From positions 97,176-161,175 of the forward strand of contig CAYNEM010000002.1 of NCBI GenBank assembly GCA_964396265.1: a stretch of DNA of 64,000 bases. Direction: 5' to 3'. Within the stretch, counting starts at the first letter, position 1. Each line of letters starts with the position of its first letter. The stretch comes from EA-27 sp964396265. Its GTDB lineage: Archaea; Thermoplasmatota; Thermoplasmata; RBG-16-68-12; EA-27. A program made the position numbers and the translations under genes. The notes beneath the pieces are model-generated. The model saw only the letters and a program-made list of their open reading frames with translations, had not been told where the DNA came from and did no database searches. Positions 17,589-27,900 of this stretch are shown here, one piece after another.

Positions 17589-18938
17589 CTAAATATGTTC
17601 GGGTGCGCGCCGCCAGACCACGCGCCCATCCTTGACGACGACCTCCGCGATCCGCGCCCCGATGCGATACGCGAGATGGCGGTGGTCCGGCACGTCGAGG
17701 ACGAGCAGGTCCGCGCGCTTCCCGACCTCGAGGCTCCCGACCTCGCTGCCCAAGCCGACGGCATGCGCCGCGTTGATCGTCGCCGCGGTCAGCGCCTCCG
17801 CCGGCGTGAGCCCGAGCTGGTGCGCCGCCAGCGAGACGACCAGTGCCATGGACTCCGTCCAGCAGTTCGGACTGAAATCGGTGCCCAGCGCGACCGGGAC
17901 CCCCATGTCGACGAGGTGCCGCGCCCGCGCGAAGGGGATTCGCGATGCGAGGCTCGAGGCCGGCAGGAGGACCGCGATCGTGCCCCGCTCGGCCATCTTC
18001 CGGATCCCCTCATTGCTCGCATGCACGAGGTGGTCCGCGCTCACTGCGCCGACCTCCGCCGCCAGCGCCGCACCCCCGCCGTCCGTGAACTCGTCCGCGT
18101 GCAGCTTGGCGGAAAGGCCGAGACGTTCGGCCTCCGAGAGGATCCGGCGGGTCTGGTCCCCGTTGAAGTACCCGTCCTCCAGGAACACGTCACAATACCG
18201 AGCGCTCGTCTTCGCCGCCACGTCCGGCAACATCTCCCGCACGACGACATCCACGTAATCGTCCGCGCGCTTCTCGAACTCCGGCGGCACGGCGTGCGCG
18301 CCGAGGAACGTGGAGACGACGGTCGCCGGGTGACCCTCTTGCAGGGCCTGGATCGCGCGGAGCATCTTCATCTCGTCTGTGGTGGTGAGGCCGTACCCCG
18401 ACTTCGCCTCGAGTGTTGTCGTGCCGTGCGCGAGCATGGCGTCGAGCCTCTGGCGGCCGCGAAGGATGAGCTCATCCTCGGACGCCCGGCGCGTGCTCTC
18501 CACGGTGTGGCCGATCCCGCCTCCGCGCATCGCGATGTCTTGGTACGTCAGCCCGTCCGCCTTCCATTCGAGCTCGTGCTCCCGGGAACCGGCGAACAGA
18601 AGATGGGTGTGCGGGTCGACGAACCCGGGGACGACGGTCTTGCCGGTTGCGTCCAAGACCAGCGCCGCGTCCGCGTGGTTCGCCTGGAGCGCCCGAGACG
18701 GGCCCACGTCGCGGATCATGCCCTCCTCGACGTACACCGCGCCGTCGGGGATGACCGCGAGCTCCCGCATCTCGCGGCCACGACGTGGACGTTCTCCGCC
18801 GAGCAGTGTCACGAGCTCCCCCGCGTGGACGACGAGGAGGGATGGCGCCGCGCCCTCGGGGGCCGGACCCTCCTCTTCCGAAGAGGGGACGGTCCCCCGG
18901 GGGGCGAGCACCTTGTGGTGCCGCTGACGACCTTTCAT
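17589..18938 (-). CDS. hutI: Imidazolonepropionase
   Basis: A 449-residue amidohydrolase that opens imidazolone-5-propionate to N-formimino-glutamate in histidine degradation. The metal-binding DPHTHLLFAG (His110, His112), the substrate-region KSGYGLTTTDEMKML, LHADEFTDGGGA and ALGTDFSPNCWTESM are all typical. About 30 residues at the N-terminus look non-conserved and low in complexity. The ATG overlaps the stop of mevalonate kinase (ATGA), which justifies the start. No other hut gene lies in the window. Confidence 0.92.
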   Translation of the reverse strand: MKGRQRHHKVLAPRGTVPSSEEEGPAPEGAAPSLLVVHAGELVTLLGGERPRRGREMRELAVIPDGAVYVEEGMIRDVGPSRALQANHADAALVLDATGKTVVPGFVDPHTHLLFAGSREHELEWKADGLTYQDIAMRGGGIGHTVESTRRASEDELILRGRQRLDAMLAHGTTTLEAKSGYGLTTTDEMKMLRAIQALQEGHPATVVSTFLGAHAVPPEFEKRADDYVDVVVREMLPDVAAKTSARYCDVFLEDGYFNGDQTRRILSEAERLGLSAKLHADEFTDGGGAALAAEVGAVSADHLVHASNEGIRKMAERGTIAVLLPASSLASRIPFARARHLVDMGVPVALGTDFSPNCWTESMALVVSLAAHQLGLTPAEALTAATINAAHAVGLGSEVGSLEVGKRADLLVLDVPDHRHLAYRIGARIAEVVVKDGRVVWRRAPEHI

Positions 18939-19939
18939 GGGATAACGACGACCCCCTTGGGCTCCGCGTGGACCGTGAACGCGCGCCCGCCGGCTGCGGC
19001 GATCGCCTTCGCGGTCCTCTCCGGTTCGTCGGTGAGGGCGACCATGCTCCCACCGCCGCCCGCGCCCGTCAGCTTCGCGCCGTACGAGGTCGGCGCGGCA
19101 GCGGCCACGAGCTTGTCGAGCAACGGGTGACCGACGAGGAGTTGGTTCAGCAGCGCGTGGTTCGCGTTCATAAGCTCGCCGGCCCTGACGAGGTCCTTCG
19201 CCTGCAGCGCGCGCACGCCCTCCAGGGCGATCTGCCCGATCTCGGAGATCCGACTGCGCGCCTCCGGTTTCGTCTTCGCAAGCTCGCGGACCTTAGCCAC
19301 GAGAGGCCCGGTGGCGGCGCTCACGCCCGTGAATCCCACGACGAGCCGGAGAGGAGGGAGGATGCGGTGATGGAGGAACCAGCGCTGTTCCCCACGCTCG
19401 AACGACCAGAGAAGGCCTTCCGACTTCTCGGGAAGGACAAGGATCGCGCCGCCGGCGGTCGCGGTCGTGGTGTCCGTCGGGCTCGCTCGCCCCTGCACCG
19501 CCAGCTCCACTTCGAACGCGTCGTTCGCGATCACGGCGGCGTCGAAGGTCCCTCGCATCCGGTGGAGGGATCCAAGGGTTGCGACGGTGACCGCCGCGGA
19601 GGAGCCGAGTCCGGAGCCCTCGGGAACCTGAGACCGCACCTCGATCCACAGGGGCTTCGGGGGCCGCACCCTCTCCACGGCCGCCCGCACGTAGGCGTAT
19701 CTCGGGTCCGACAGGTCCCTTCCGTCCGCGAGCCATTCCGTGTGGGGTCGCGCGAACACCTCCGCGCGGAGGTCGACCGCGATGGCCAGTGCCGGCTCGC
19801 CGAACACGACGGCGTGCTCCCCGAACAGGATCAGCTTCCCGGGTGCGGAGCAGCCCGGCACAGGCGCGCGGATGGGGGCAGCTGCGATTAACGTTTCTGC
19901 GCGGGTGTCGTCGCCTGTAATCGCTTCTACAAGGGTCAT
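18935..19939 (-). CDS. mvk: Mevalonate kinase
   Basis: A 334-residue GHMP kinase that phosphorylates mevalonate for isoprenoid (archaeal lipid) synthesis. Motif 1 is SAPGKLILFGEHAVVFG (about residue 31), the ATP-binding loop is VPEGSGLGSSAAVT (about 109), and the C-terminal GHMP motif is KLTGAGGGGSMVAL (about 292). These fit mevalonate kinase rather than mevalonate-3-kinase or other GHMP members. No clear TATA box precedes the ATG at 19939, so it is probably read from the rpoK promoter 90 bases upstream; its stop overlaps hutI. Confidence 0.92.
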   Translation of the reverse strand: MTLVEAITGDDTRAETLIAAAPIRAPVPGCSAPGKLILFGEHAVVFGEPALAIAVDLRAEVFARPHTEWLADGRDLSDPRYAYVRAAVERVRPPKPLWIEVRSQVPEGSGLGSSAAVTVATLGSLHRMRGTFDAAVIANDAFEVELAVQGRASPTDTTTATAGGAILVLPEKSEGLLWSFERGEQRWFLHHRILPPLRLVVGFTGVSAATGPLVAKVRELAKTKPEARSRISEIGQIALEGVRALQAKDLVRAGELMNANHALLNQLLVGHPLLDKLVAAAAPTSYGAKLTGAGGGGSMVALTDEPERTAKAIAAAGGRAFTVHAEPKGVVVIP

Positions 19940-20032
19940 ATGATGTGCATGGCTGGTGACCGACCGTTGCCGGGACGTGCGTGCGGGGAGTCCACAGCCG
20001 CGAGGTGGGGGGGAAGCAGCCCCGGTCCCCGG

Positions 20033-20221
20033 TCAACCGCGCTTCACCGTGATCGGAAGCACGCGCTTTCGGAACTCAAGGTCGGCGATGTCGATGGGAT
20101 CGACCATACCGGCTGGGACTTCGACGAGGAGAGGTGCACCCATGGAAATCTGCAGCGCGCGGGCCCCGATGATCCGCGCACGCTCAAACCGCGTGTAGCG
20201 CATCCCCTCGCCCTCAACCAT
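20033..20221 (-). CDS. rpoK: DNA-directed RNA polymerase subunit K (Rpb6 homologue)
   Basis: A 62-residue protein. The diagnostic core YTRFERARIIGARALQISMG and the tail DLEFRKRVLPITVKR are those of RpoK/Rpb6, the small subunit that clamps the largest polymerase subunits. I chose the ATG at 20221, which has GGAGGT seven bases upstream; the longer open frame to 20473 is not conserved in character and overlaps the zinc protein gene. The minus-strand stretch GTTACATTAATG near 20257-20268 could be its own TATA region. Confidence 0.93.
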   Translation of the reverse strand: MVEGEGMRYTRFERARIIGARALQISMGAPLLVEVPAGMVDPIDIADLEFRKRVLPITVKRG

Positions 20222-20300
20222 CGAATGACCTCCGGGGGCCGCGACAAGGCGGGTCTCCGCATTAATGTAACGGGCGTACCATTCAGCGCCATGGGAGCGA

Positions 20301-20486
20301 TCACCGGCTGACGGGGCGCGTGCGGACCTTGCGGGACCCACATCGCGGACATGCATCGACCTTGCGGGCCGATACGAACATCCCGCAGCGGTCCGGCCCG
20401 CGGCAGAGGATCTCGTACAAAACTTCGTCTCCCACGGGCGGGCCATGCCGTCTTCCGGTATACCCCTTCCCATCCTTGAAAATCAC
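20301..20486 (-). CDS. Small four-cysteine zinc-ribbon protein
   Basis: A 61-residue basic protein with four Cys (two around residues 28 and 34, then a CPRC pair near 46-49), enough for one zinc site, and a basic C-terminal end (GSRKVRTRPVSR). The GTG start at 20486 lies about 28 bases from a strong minus-strand TATA box (TTTTTATAAG), so the mRNA is probably leaderless, which supports the gene despite its length. It precedes rpoK by 80 bases. No family is recognised; a nucleic-acid or ribosome-binding role would fit. Confidence 0.6.
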   Translation of the reverse strand: MIFKDGKGYTGRRHGPPVGDEVLYEILCRGPDRCGMFVSARKVDACPRCGSRKVRTRPVSR

Positions 20487-20508
20487 AGGTGATTACGGCG
20501 GGCGAATC

Positions 20509-20520
20509 GTCTTATAAAAA
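20509..20520. promoter_or_regulatory. Bidirectional TATA element between zinc protein and giant operon
   Basis: CTTATAAAAAGG on the plus strand reads as TTTTTATAAG on the minus strand, a near-consensus TATA box with a palindromic TTATAA core. It is about 28 bases from the GTG at 20486 (minus) and about 80 from the GTG at 20599 (plus), so it may serve both the zinc protein-rpoK-mvk-hutI unit and the giant KaiC operon, the latter with a leader of about 60 bases. Confidence 0.65.
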
Positions 20521-20598
20521 GGAGTCCAGCGTGAATAGAGTCTTGGTCGAAGACTCTACGCGGGGTAGACATTCCTGGCACAACGTGACCCAAGGAGA

Positions 20599-21177
20599 GT
20601 GCTCGAAGCACTCGCGAGCGAGCACGGGCTTCCGATCCTGCGGTTCCTGCGGGGGCGGAACTGGACGCTGGCGAGCGAGGTCGCTCATGGCCTCGCCGTC
20701 CACACCTCGACGGCGAGTAAGTATCTCGCGGAATTCCACATGGCCGGATTCCTCGACCGCGAAGCGCACGCCGCGAAGAGGCCCACGCACGCATACCGCC
20801 TGCGTTCCCCGGTGATCCGCCTCGAGCTCGATCTCGCGGAACGGGTGGGCCCGGCCGAGGCGCGCGAGTTCGCATTCGCATTCGCGGACGCCCTGTTCGC
20901 GGCATCGCAGCGGGTCGGCGGGAGCCGCCTGGCGGCCTCCCTTGCACGCAAGATCTGGGGCGAGGAGGACTGGAGGGCGTCCCTCGAAAAAGAGTTCGCG
21001 CGCGACGAACACCCACGCGCGGTGGTCGACGCCGTCCTGCAAGAGGCGCGGCGCGCGTCGATAGAACTCATGGGAGCGGCCGCGGGCGGCCGCATCGTCC
21101 GCATGGCGTGGGAAGCCGCCGTCGAAGGCCGTCGAGAGCTCGTCGCGTTGCTGGGCCTGGCGGAGGTGGCCGCATGA
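20599..21177 (+). CDS. Winged-helix (ArsR-like) regulator heading the giant operon
   Basis: A 192-residue protein. Residues about 1-70 are a winged helix-turn-helix: helix EALASEHGLPILRFL, recognition region ASEVAHGLAVHTSTASKYLAEF and wing REAHAAKRPTHAYRL. The remaining 120 residues are an Ala/Arg/Glu-rich helical domain, possibly for dimerisation or partner binding. The GTG at 20599 is the first start after an in-frame TAG at 20566; AAGGAG abuts it too closely to be an ordinary ribosome-binding site. The stop overlaps the next gene (ATGA). It is the likely transcriptional regulator of the operon, perhaps autogenous. Confidence 0.8.
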   Translation: MLEALASEHGLPILRFLRGRNWTLASEVAHGLAVHTSTASKYLAEFHMAGFLDREAHAAKRPTHAYRLRSPVIRLELDLAERVGPAEAREFAFAFADALFAASQRVGGSRLAASLARKIWGEEDWRASLEKEFARDEHPRAVVDAVLQEARRASIELMGAAAGGRIVRMAWEAAVEGRRELVALLGLAEVAA

Positions 21178-21911
21178 TCGTCCCTCCCGTGACGGCCCTC
21201 GCCTCCAACCGTGTCCCGACGGGAATCCACGGCCTCGACCCCCTCATCCAGGGAGGGTTTCCCCGGGGCGGCGTGAACCTCGTCGCGGGCCCCGCGGGGA
21301 GCGGGAAGAGCCTGTTGGGGTTGCAGTTCGCCTACCAAGGGGCCCGGCTGTTCGACGAGCCTTCGGCGTTCCTTGCACTCGAGGAGGAGCGGGAGAGCGT
21401 CGAGCGGGTGGCGGCGCTCTTCGGGATGGATCTCAAACGGATGGAAGACGAGGGCAAGTTCGTCCTCGTCGACCTCGGCGCAATCCGCGCCGCCAGCTCC
21501 CGCGACGGTCTGCCGGTGGGGTTGCGAGAGCTGCAGGACTTCCTCCGCAGCTGCATCGCCTCCACGAACGTCCGACGCGTGGTCGTCGACTCGATCTCCG
21601 CGGTCGGCCTCCGATACCGTAGCCTCCCCGAGCTCCGAGAGGAGATGTTCGCCTTCACACGGTTCCTGCGCGAGTCGAAGGTCACGTCGCTCCTCGTGAC
21701 GGAGTCGCCCGAGGGCGGACGTCTCACGCGGTTCGGCATCGAGCAGTTCCTCGCGGACTCTTTCCTGCACCTCGCGCTCGATGAGGTGAAGGGCGAGCTG
21801 CGCCGGACGCTCACGGTCCGCAAGATGCGGTTCACGCGCCACGACACGGGGAAACATCCGGTCCACATCACGTCGGACGGGCTCGTCGTCGCGGAGGAGC
21901 GTGTGATATGA
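21174..21911 (+). CDS. KaiC/RAD55-family ATPase with intact Walker A
   Basis: A 245-residue single-domain RecA-fold protein of the KaiC/RAD55 type. It opens with TGIHGLDPLIQGGFPRGG, then Walker A GPAGSGKSLLGLQF (about residues 38-51), a Glu pair in LEEERESVE (about 73-81), and a Walker B-like strand RRVVVDSISAVGL (about 132-144). All expected nucleotide-binding residues are present, unlike the KaiC-like domains of the three giant proteins downstream, to which it is clearly homologous. It is coupled on both sides by ATGA overlaps. I infer that it supplies ATP-driven switching or mixed-ring assembly for the giants. Confidence 0.87.
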   Translation: MIVPPVTALASNRVPTGIHGLDPLIQGGFPRGGVNLVAGPAGSGKSLLGLQFAYQGARLFDEPSAFLALEEERESVERVAALFGMDLKRMEDEGKFVLVDLGAIRAASSRDGLPVGLRELQDFLRSCIASTNVRRVVVDSISAVGLRYRSLPELREEMFAFTRFLRESKVTSLLVTESPEGGRLTRFGIEQFLADSFLHLALDEVKGELRRTLTVRKMRFTRHDTGKHPVHITSDGLVVAEERVI

Positions 21912-24900
21912 GACTCTCCTCCGGCGTCCCCGGCTTCGACGCCCTCATCCAAGGGGGCATCCCCCAGGGCGCGGCCGTCATCGTCCAGGGACCCGCAGGC
22001 GTTGAGAAGGACGCGATCCTTCTCCAGTTCATCGGGGAGGGACTCAAGCAGGGGGGTTCCGCCCTCGTCGTCCTCTCCTCCGTATCGACGGAGACGTTCC
22101 GGAAGGAGCTTCGCGCCGCCGGGGTCGAGGTCGACCGCGCGATTGCGGAGAACCGCCTGAAGTTCGTGGATTGGTTCTCCTACAAGGAAGAGAACGTCCA
22201 TGAGATCGAAGAGGAGGGACCCACTTACAAGGCGTCCGTCGACCTCGCGAACGTCGGGATCGCGGTCTCCCGGGCGATCGCATCCTTCCCGAAGGACACG
22301 GAACTGCGCGCGGCGGTCGAGGTCCTGTCGCCCGCATTGAGCTTCTACGAACTGCAGAACGTCTACGGCTTCGCGCAATCGACCAAGGCGAAGCTCGAGC
22401 GGTTCGGGTTCACCTCGCTGTTCGTCCTCGAGAAGGAGATGCACGACGAGCGCACGGTCTCGTCGATCCAGCAGCCGTTCGACGGCGTCATCGACATCGA
22501 GCGGATCCGCGAGGGGGACAAGATCGTCCGCAAAATCGCTGTTCTCTCCCTGAAGGGGACCCGGGCGGAGCCTCAGTACGTTCCGCTCGAGCTCGGTGCG
22601 GACAACCGGCTGCAGGTCCTCGTGATGACCGAGAGGGAGCGCACCCTGCGCGACCAGGAGAACCTCCTCAAGACGAATCCCGACGACCCTAGGATCTGGC
22701 TCGCGACGGGCCGGAACTACCATGGAATGGGGAAGGACGAGCGCGCGCTGGAGTGCGTCGAGGCGGCCCTGATCCTCGCTCCGGACGATGCTTCCGCGTG
22801 GCGGTTCAAGGCCGATGTCCTCGATGCCCTGGGGCGGGACGAGGAGGCGAAGCAGTCGCGCCGGCGCGCGACGACGCCATCGCGGAGGCCCGACAGCCAG
22901 GAGAACTTCCCATCAGACCGGGCGGCAGCCGTGGACGACCGGCTCGGGGAGAACGCGGAAGACGCGGATGCTCTCTTCGCAAAGGCGGCGATGCTCGCGA
23001 AGGGGGGCGACGTCCCGGGCGCAATCCGGACCCTCGAGACCCTCGCGTCGGTCGACGGCGCGTACCCCGGCCTCTGGGTGCTCAAGGCGAAGCTCCACGC
23101 TCTCCGCGGCGAGAAAGAACAGTGGCGCCAAGCGCGCGAGCACGCTCAAGAGTCCTCAGGCCGCCAAGATGAACCAGCATCCGAGCGCGAGGCCGCAACC
23201 CCATTGGTGCCCGCTGCCGCCGCCTACGCGTGTCCGGCGTGCGGCGCCGGCGTTCGCGAGCAGGACGCGACGTGCCCGCTGTGCGGTCTTGTCTTCGAAG
23301 GAGGAGAAGGGACTGTCGCGGAAACGGTCCCGCCGCCAAAGACCAACCGACTAGCCGCCGAGCGGGGCTTGACCAACGGCCTATCCCGGAGACCTGAGCG
23401 CGGCACCGGGAGGACGAACGGGCTTGTCAAAGGCCTTGGCGGGCGGACGAACGGACTCGTGAACGGGACGCGGGATCGGTCGGGCGGCCGGACGAACGGA
23501 CTCGTGAACGGCACGAGGGATCGCTCGGGCGGCCGGACGAACGGACTCGTGAACGGCACGAGGGATCGCTCGGGCGGCCGGACGAACGGACTCGTGAACG
23601 GGACGCGGGATCGGTCGGACGGGCGGACCAATGGCCTTCAGGGCCGGACGGATGGCAAGACCAACGGGCTCGTGAACGGGCTCGGGGCGCTCCGGGCGGG
23701 ATTGACGAATGGGTTCACGAACGGCTCGGGGTTCACGAACGGCCTCGGGTCCGTGCGGTTCCGCCCGGACGCCGCCGTCACTCGGAGGAAGCTGTACATC
23801 ATCCCCCTTCTCTCAGCCGCTCTCCTTCTCCTCCCCCTCCTCGCATCCCCGACCCCGCTTTCCGGCCTGGGACCGATCACGATCGACGGCGACGCGTCCG
23901 ACTGGACTCCATCGTTGGCGATCGCCCAGTCGCGCGGAGGGTCGAATCCGAATGTCGACATCGTGCGGTTCGGGATCGTCGACAACATGGGTGGCTTGGC
24001 CGTCCTGATCGAGGTCGCGGGAACCGCCCTCCAGGGCGGCGGGAATCCGCCGACCATGGATGCCTTCCACGTGTTCCTCGACACGGACGGAGATTGGGCG
24101 ACCGGCTACCGCGTCGACGGGCTCGGGGCCGACCGCCTCATTCGGATCTCTGGGTGGGGTGCCAGCGTGAACGTGAGTACGGTTCAGACGTGGGATGGAA
24201 GTTTCGATCCGACGGATTGGAGGGGCTGGATCGGCGGGGCGGGAATCCCCGCAGCTGCAGCCGGTCCACGGACCGAAGCTCACGTCGACTGGCAATATCT
24301 CGAGGATGCCGGGCGGATCGCATTTGCCACCGTCCATGCGCGAGGGTTCGACGGATCCACGGATACCGCGGATTTCGCGCTGAACGTTGCGGGTGGGAGC
24401 TTGGTTGTCCGCCAAGTCCCCGTTGTCCCCGAGACCATCACGACCCCAACGACGCAGCTCCTCCGCCTGGATGTCTCCGCCGCTCTCGCGGCGACCCGGT
24501 GGAACGCCCTCACCGTCACATTGATCGGCTCGGCACCGTTCACCACGACGACGCAGATTCGACTCGTGGATGCCGTCGGCTCCATTGTCGACACGCAGGT
24601 CCCTGCGGGCAGGCGGGTCGCCTTTCAGTTCGCCGAGCGTACCGTCATCGCGGGGGCGACGGAAACATACTACATCATCGCCGAGACCCTCGGTTTGGGC
24701 GGCGACACGATCGGCGCCCTTGTGGGGAGTGCACAGGACGTCAACGCCCCAGGCGCTGTCGTCAGCGTGATTCGGCTCGCAGGGCCCAGCGACGTAGGGT
24801 ACCTCGTTGCCTCCCCCGCCGCGCCCCGAGTCGACGGCGGGTACGACGAATGGAGAACGCTGGGAGTCGACCCGTCTGGTGATGTCACCGGCCCGGACCG

Positions 24901-27900
24901 CCCCGGCATCGACTTCGAGGGTTTCGCGGCGCAGTCCCTCGGGAACGAATCCTTCTTCTTCGTCGAAGTCGGGGGTCGAGTCTTTGGCGGCACGTGGGTC
25001 GTCGAGCCGAACGGACTGGCGATGCCCGCAGGGGTGACAGCCGTTGACTCGGACCGGGACCAGGTTCCCGACGCGGTAGACCCCCTTCCCTTCGACTTCA
25101 ACAATGACGGGATCCCGGATGCGGATGAGGCCGGGGACGTTGACAAGGACGGCGTCATGGACTTCGGCGGTCCCGGCGGCACGGATCTCTGGCTGAACAC
25201 AACCATCCCGGCCGGATTCCCCGCGCCCCATGCGGGACGGGCTGTGAGCATTTACGTCGGGCCCGTCCAGAAGCCACTGCGTTCGCGGGACGATATCCTT
25301 CGGGTCTTTGTGGATCGCGACAATTCCAGCTCGAGCGGGTATGCGATCAACGGCTTGGGCGCGGATCGAATGATCGAGCTCGCAGGGACCTCCGGGGCCG
25401 TGCGGTCTTCTGGCCTCTTCTCGTTCGCGGGCACCTTCCCCGGCCAGTGGTCGTGGCTCCGGACCGCGGACACCTCCTTCGCGCTGGGGTTCAACCGCAC
25501 GGAGTTCGCGGCGCCCGAGAACCTGACGCCCGGCGGCTCGCGGGTCTACGTGGAGATCGCCGAGCCTATGGGGGCCCGCGACGTGTACGATGCGGGCACG
25601 CGCGGCACTCGGGGAAATCCCGGATTTGCATCCGGGGCCTCATCGACTTCGCCCGCATCGTCCTTTGACACGGCGCCGTCGCCAATGCCCGTCGTTCTTC
25701 CCTGGGCGGACGTTCCCGGCACGCGCGCGAACACGCTCATCGACCCGCGCTCGAACGCGATCACCACACAGTACAATCACCAGCGGAAGGTCGTCCGGGC
25801 GGGGGATGTCGCAGTCGACAGCGCGTGCGACGCGACGAACTCCGACGGGTGTTGGTATTCGGTGTTCGACGATCGGGCCGGGTCGGTTGAGTCCGATTTC
25901 AAGGACGGCTCGTCGGTGGCAGTCCCGACAACCTTGGGGCTCTTGGACTCGATGGCAACGACCCGCACCTCGAGCGACAACCTCATCGTCGCTGTGGTCC
26001 AGTTCGACAACACAGCAGCGTCCGCCCGAACCATCTCCGCAGGGAGCCTTGAACTGAGACGGGGGACGGCGACGACCGATCCCCTCATCTCGGAAACGCA
26101 GTTCGCCGTCAAGGTGCCTGCGACCGGCGGAGTGGGCGACGGGATGTTCGCGGTGCTCATTGGGAAGGACCCGTCGGCTCCGGGGGACTCGACCTACGGA
26201 GTGTTCGCGGCAGCCGACGCCACGGGTCTGAACGCGGAGGTGAAGTTGGTCATGATCAACGGGCTTGCGTCCGCCGGCAGCGTCTTCGCCGACGGCAGCT
26301 CCGTCGCCCTCGCCACCACTGCTACCGTCCTCGTGTCGCAGGCCACGACGTTCCCCGCCGCCTCGTCGAGCCTCCCGAACATCATCGTCGCCGCCGTGCA
26401 GATTGACCAGACGAAAGGCCGGGTGGAAATCGACACGCCCTTGGGAATCGAAGTGCGGCGGGGATCGACCTCGCTTCGTGGCATCGAGTACAAGATGTCG
26501 ATTACGGACGCCGCGGCGGCCTCCCCGAACGGGGTCTTCGCCATGCTGGTCGCCCTCGACGCCGGGGCCGCGGCGAACCCGACTTACGACGTGAGGGCGG
26601 TGAACGCCGACGCGACGAGCACGGGCAACGGCGAGGCCAAGCTCATGGTCTTCCGGGGTCTGGCGGCGACGGACGTTGACACGTCCAGCGTCTCGATTGG
26701 GACGTCGAGGACGGTCCTCGGGACGAGCAGCACGACGTTCGCGTCCGGCGACGACGTGATCCTCGGCTCGATGCAGATCAATTCGCCGATCATCTCGCGG
26801 ACGTACGCGGCAGCCGCAAACGACATCCGGTTGGCGGGCACGGGTTCGGGCAGCAGCAACGAGTTCGCCCACACGATTGGTGCCCTGGCGGCTGACATGT
26901 TTGTGGACACGGGCTCCTTCAACATTGGGACCGGCGCGGCGGGCACGACGGTCACGGTCACCACGGGGTTCGAGCCGAAGGTTTACTTCCTGTGGGCGAG
27001 CAGGCGGACGGAGAGTACGGATACCGCATCGACGCAGAACCACAAACAGGCATTTGGCGCCGGGATCTCCACGACGGACCGCCGGGCCGTGTGCGGGCAA
27101 TCTGTGGACAACGTTACTTCGGCCGCGAACACCGCGCACCGCGCGGACGCGGCGCTGTGCGCACTATTCACCGGGGGCGGGATCGACGGGCTGGCGGACC
27201 ACGACGCGATGCTTCCGACGGGATTCCGCCTCATCATCGACGACAACTTCGGGTTCGACCTCCGCGTGCACTACCTCGCGATCGGGGGCTCGGACCTCAC
27301 GAACGTTGCGACCGGGATGTTCACCGAGTCCGCGACGACGGGCAACCAGGACATCACGACGGTAGGCTTCCAGCCCGACGCCGTGGTCCTGTTCTCGGCG
27401 ATGATCGGCGCGGACCCACCGGGGCTGCAGATCGACTCGACGATGATGATCGGCTTCGCGGCAGGGTCCGGGAACCCGAACGACGTCGTGTGGGCGGGCG
27501 GGGCCAACGACGCGGTCAGTCCCACACAGGCGATCTCGTACAACCGCGCGGGGGAGAGCATCGGCCTGTTCGACGCCGCCGTGACGCTCACGAACGGGCG
27601 GGGGGAGGTCGACGCGTGGCTCTCGAACGGGTTCTCGCTGGACTGGACGGAGCGGGCGGGAAGCCGGAGGATCCACTACGTCGCGCTGAAGGGAGGACAG
27701 CACGCGGTCGGGGACGTCCTCACGCAGACGAACACGAGCCAGTTCTCGGAGACAGGGCTTGCGTTCTCGCCCATGGCTGGCCTGTTCGTGTCCCACAACA
27801 AGGCCCAGAGCACATCGGATATCGTGCAGGACCACGACGAATGGAGCCTGGGGTCCGTCACGGACGCCAGCACGCGGAGGGCCCACTGCGTGCTCGACGA

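Noticed and set aside
23444..23623. CRISPR array, suggested by 45-bp direct repeats
   Set aside because: Repeats abut without unique spacers, stay in frame and encode the TNGL linker seen in the paralogues.
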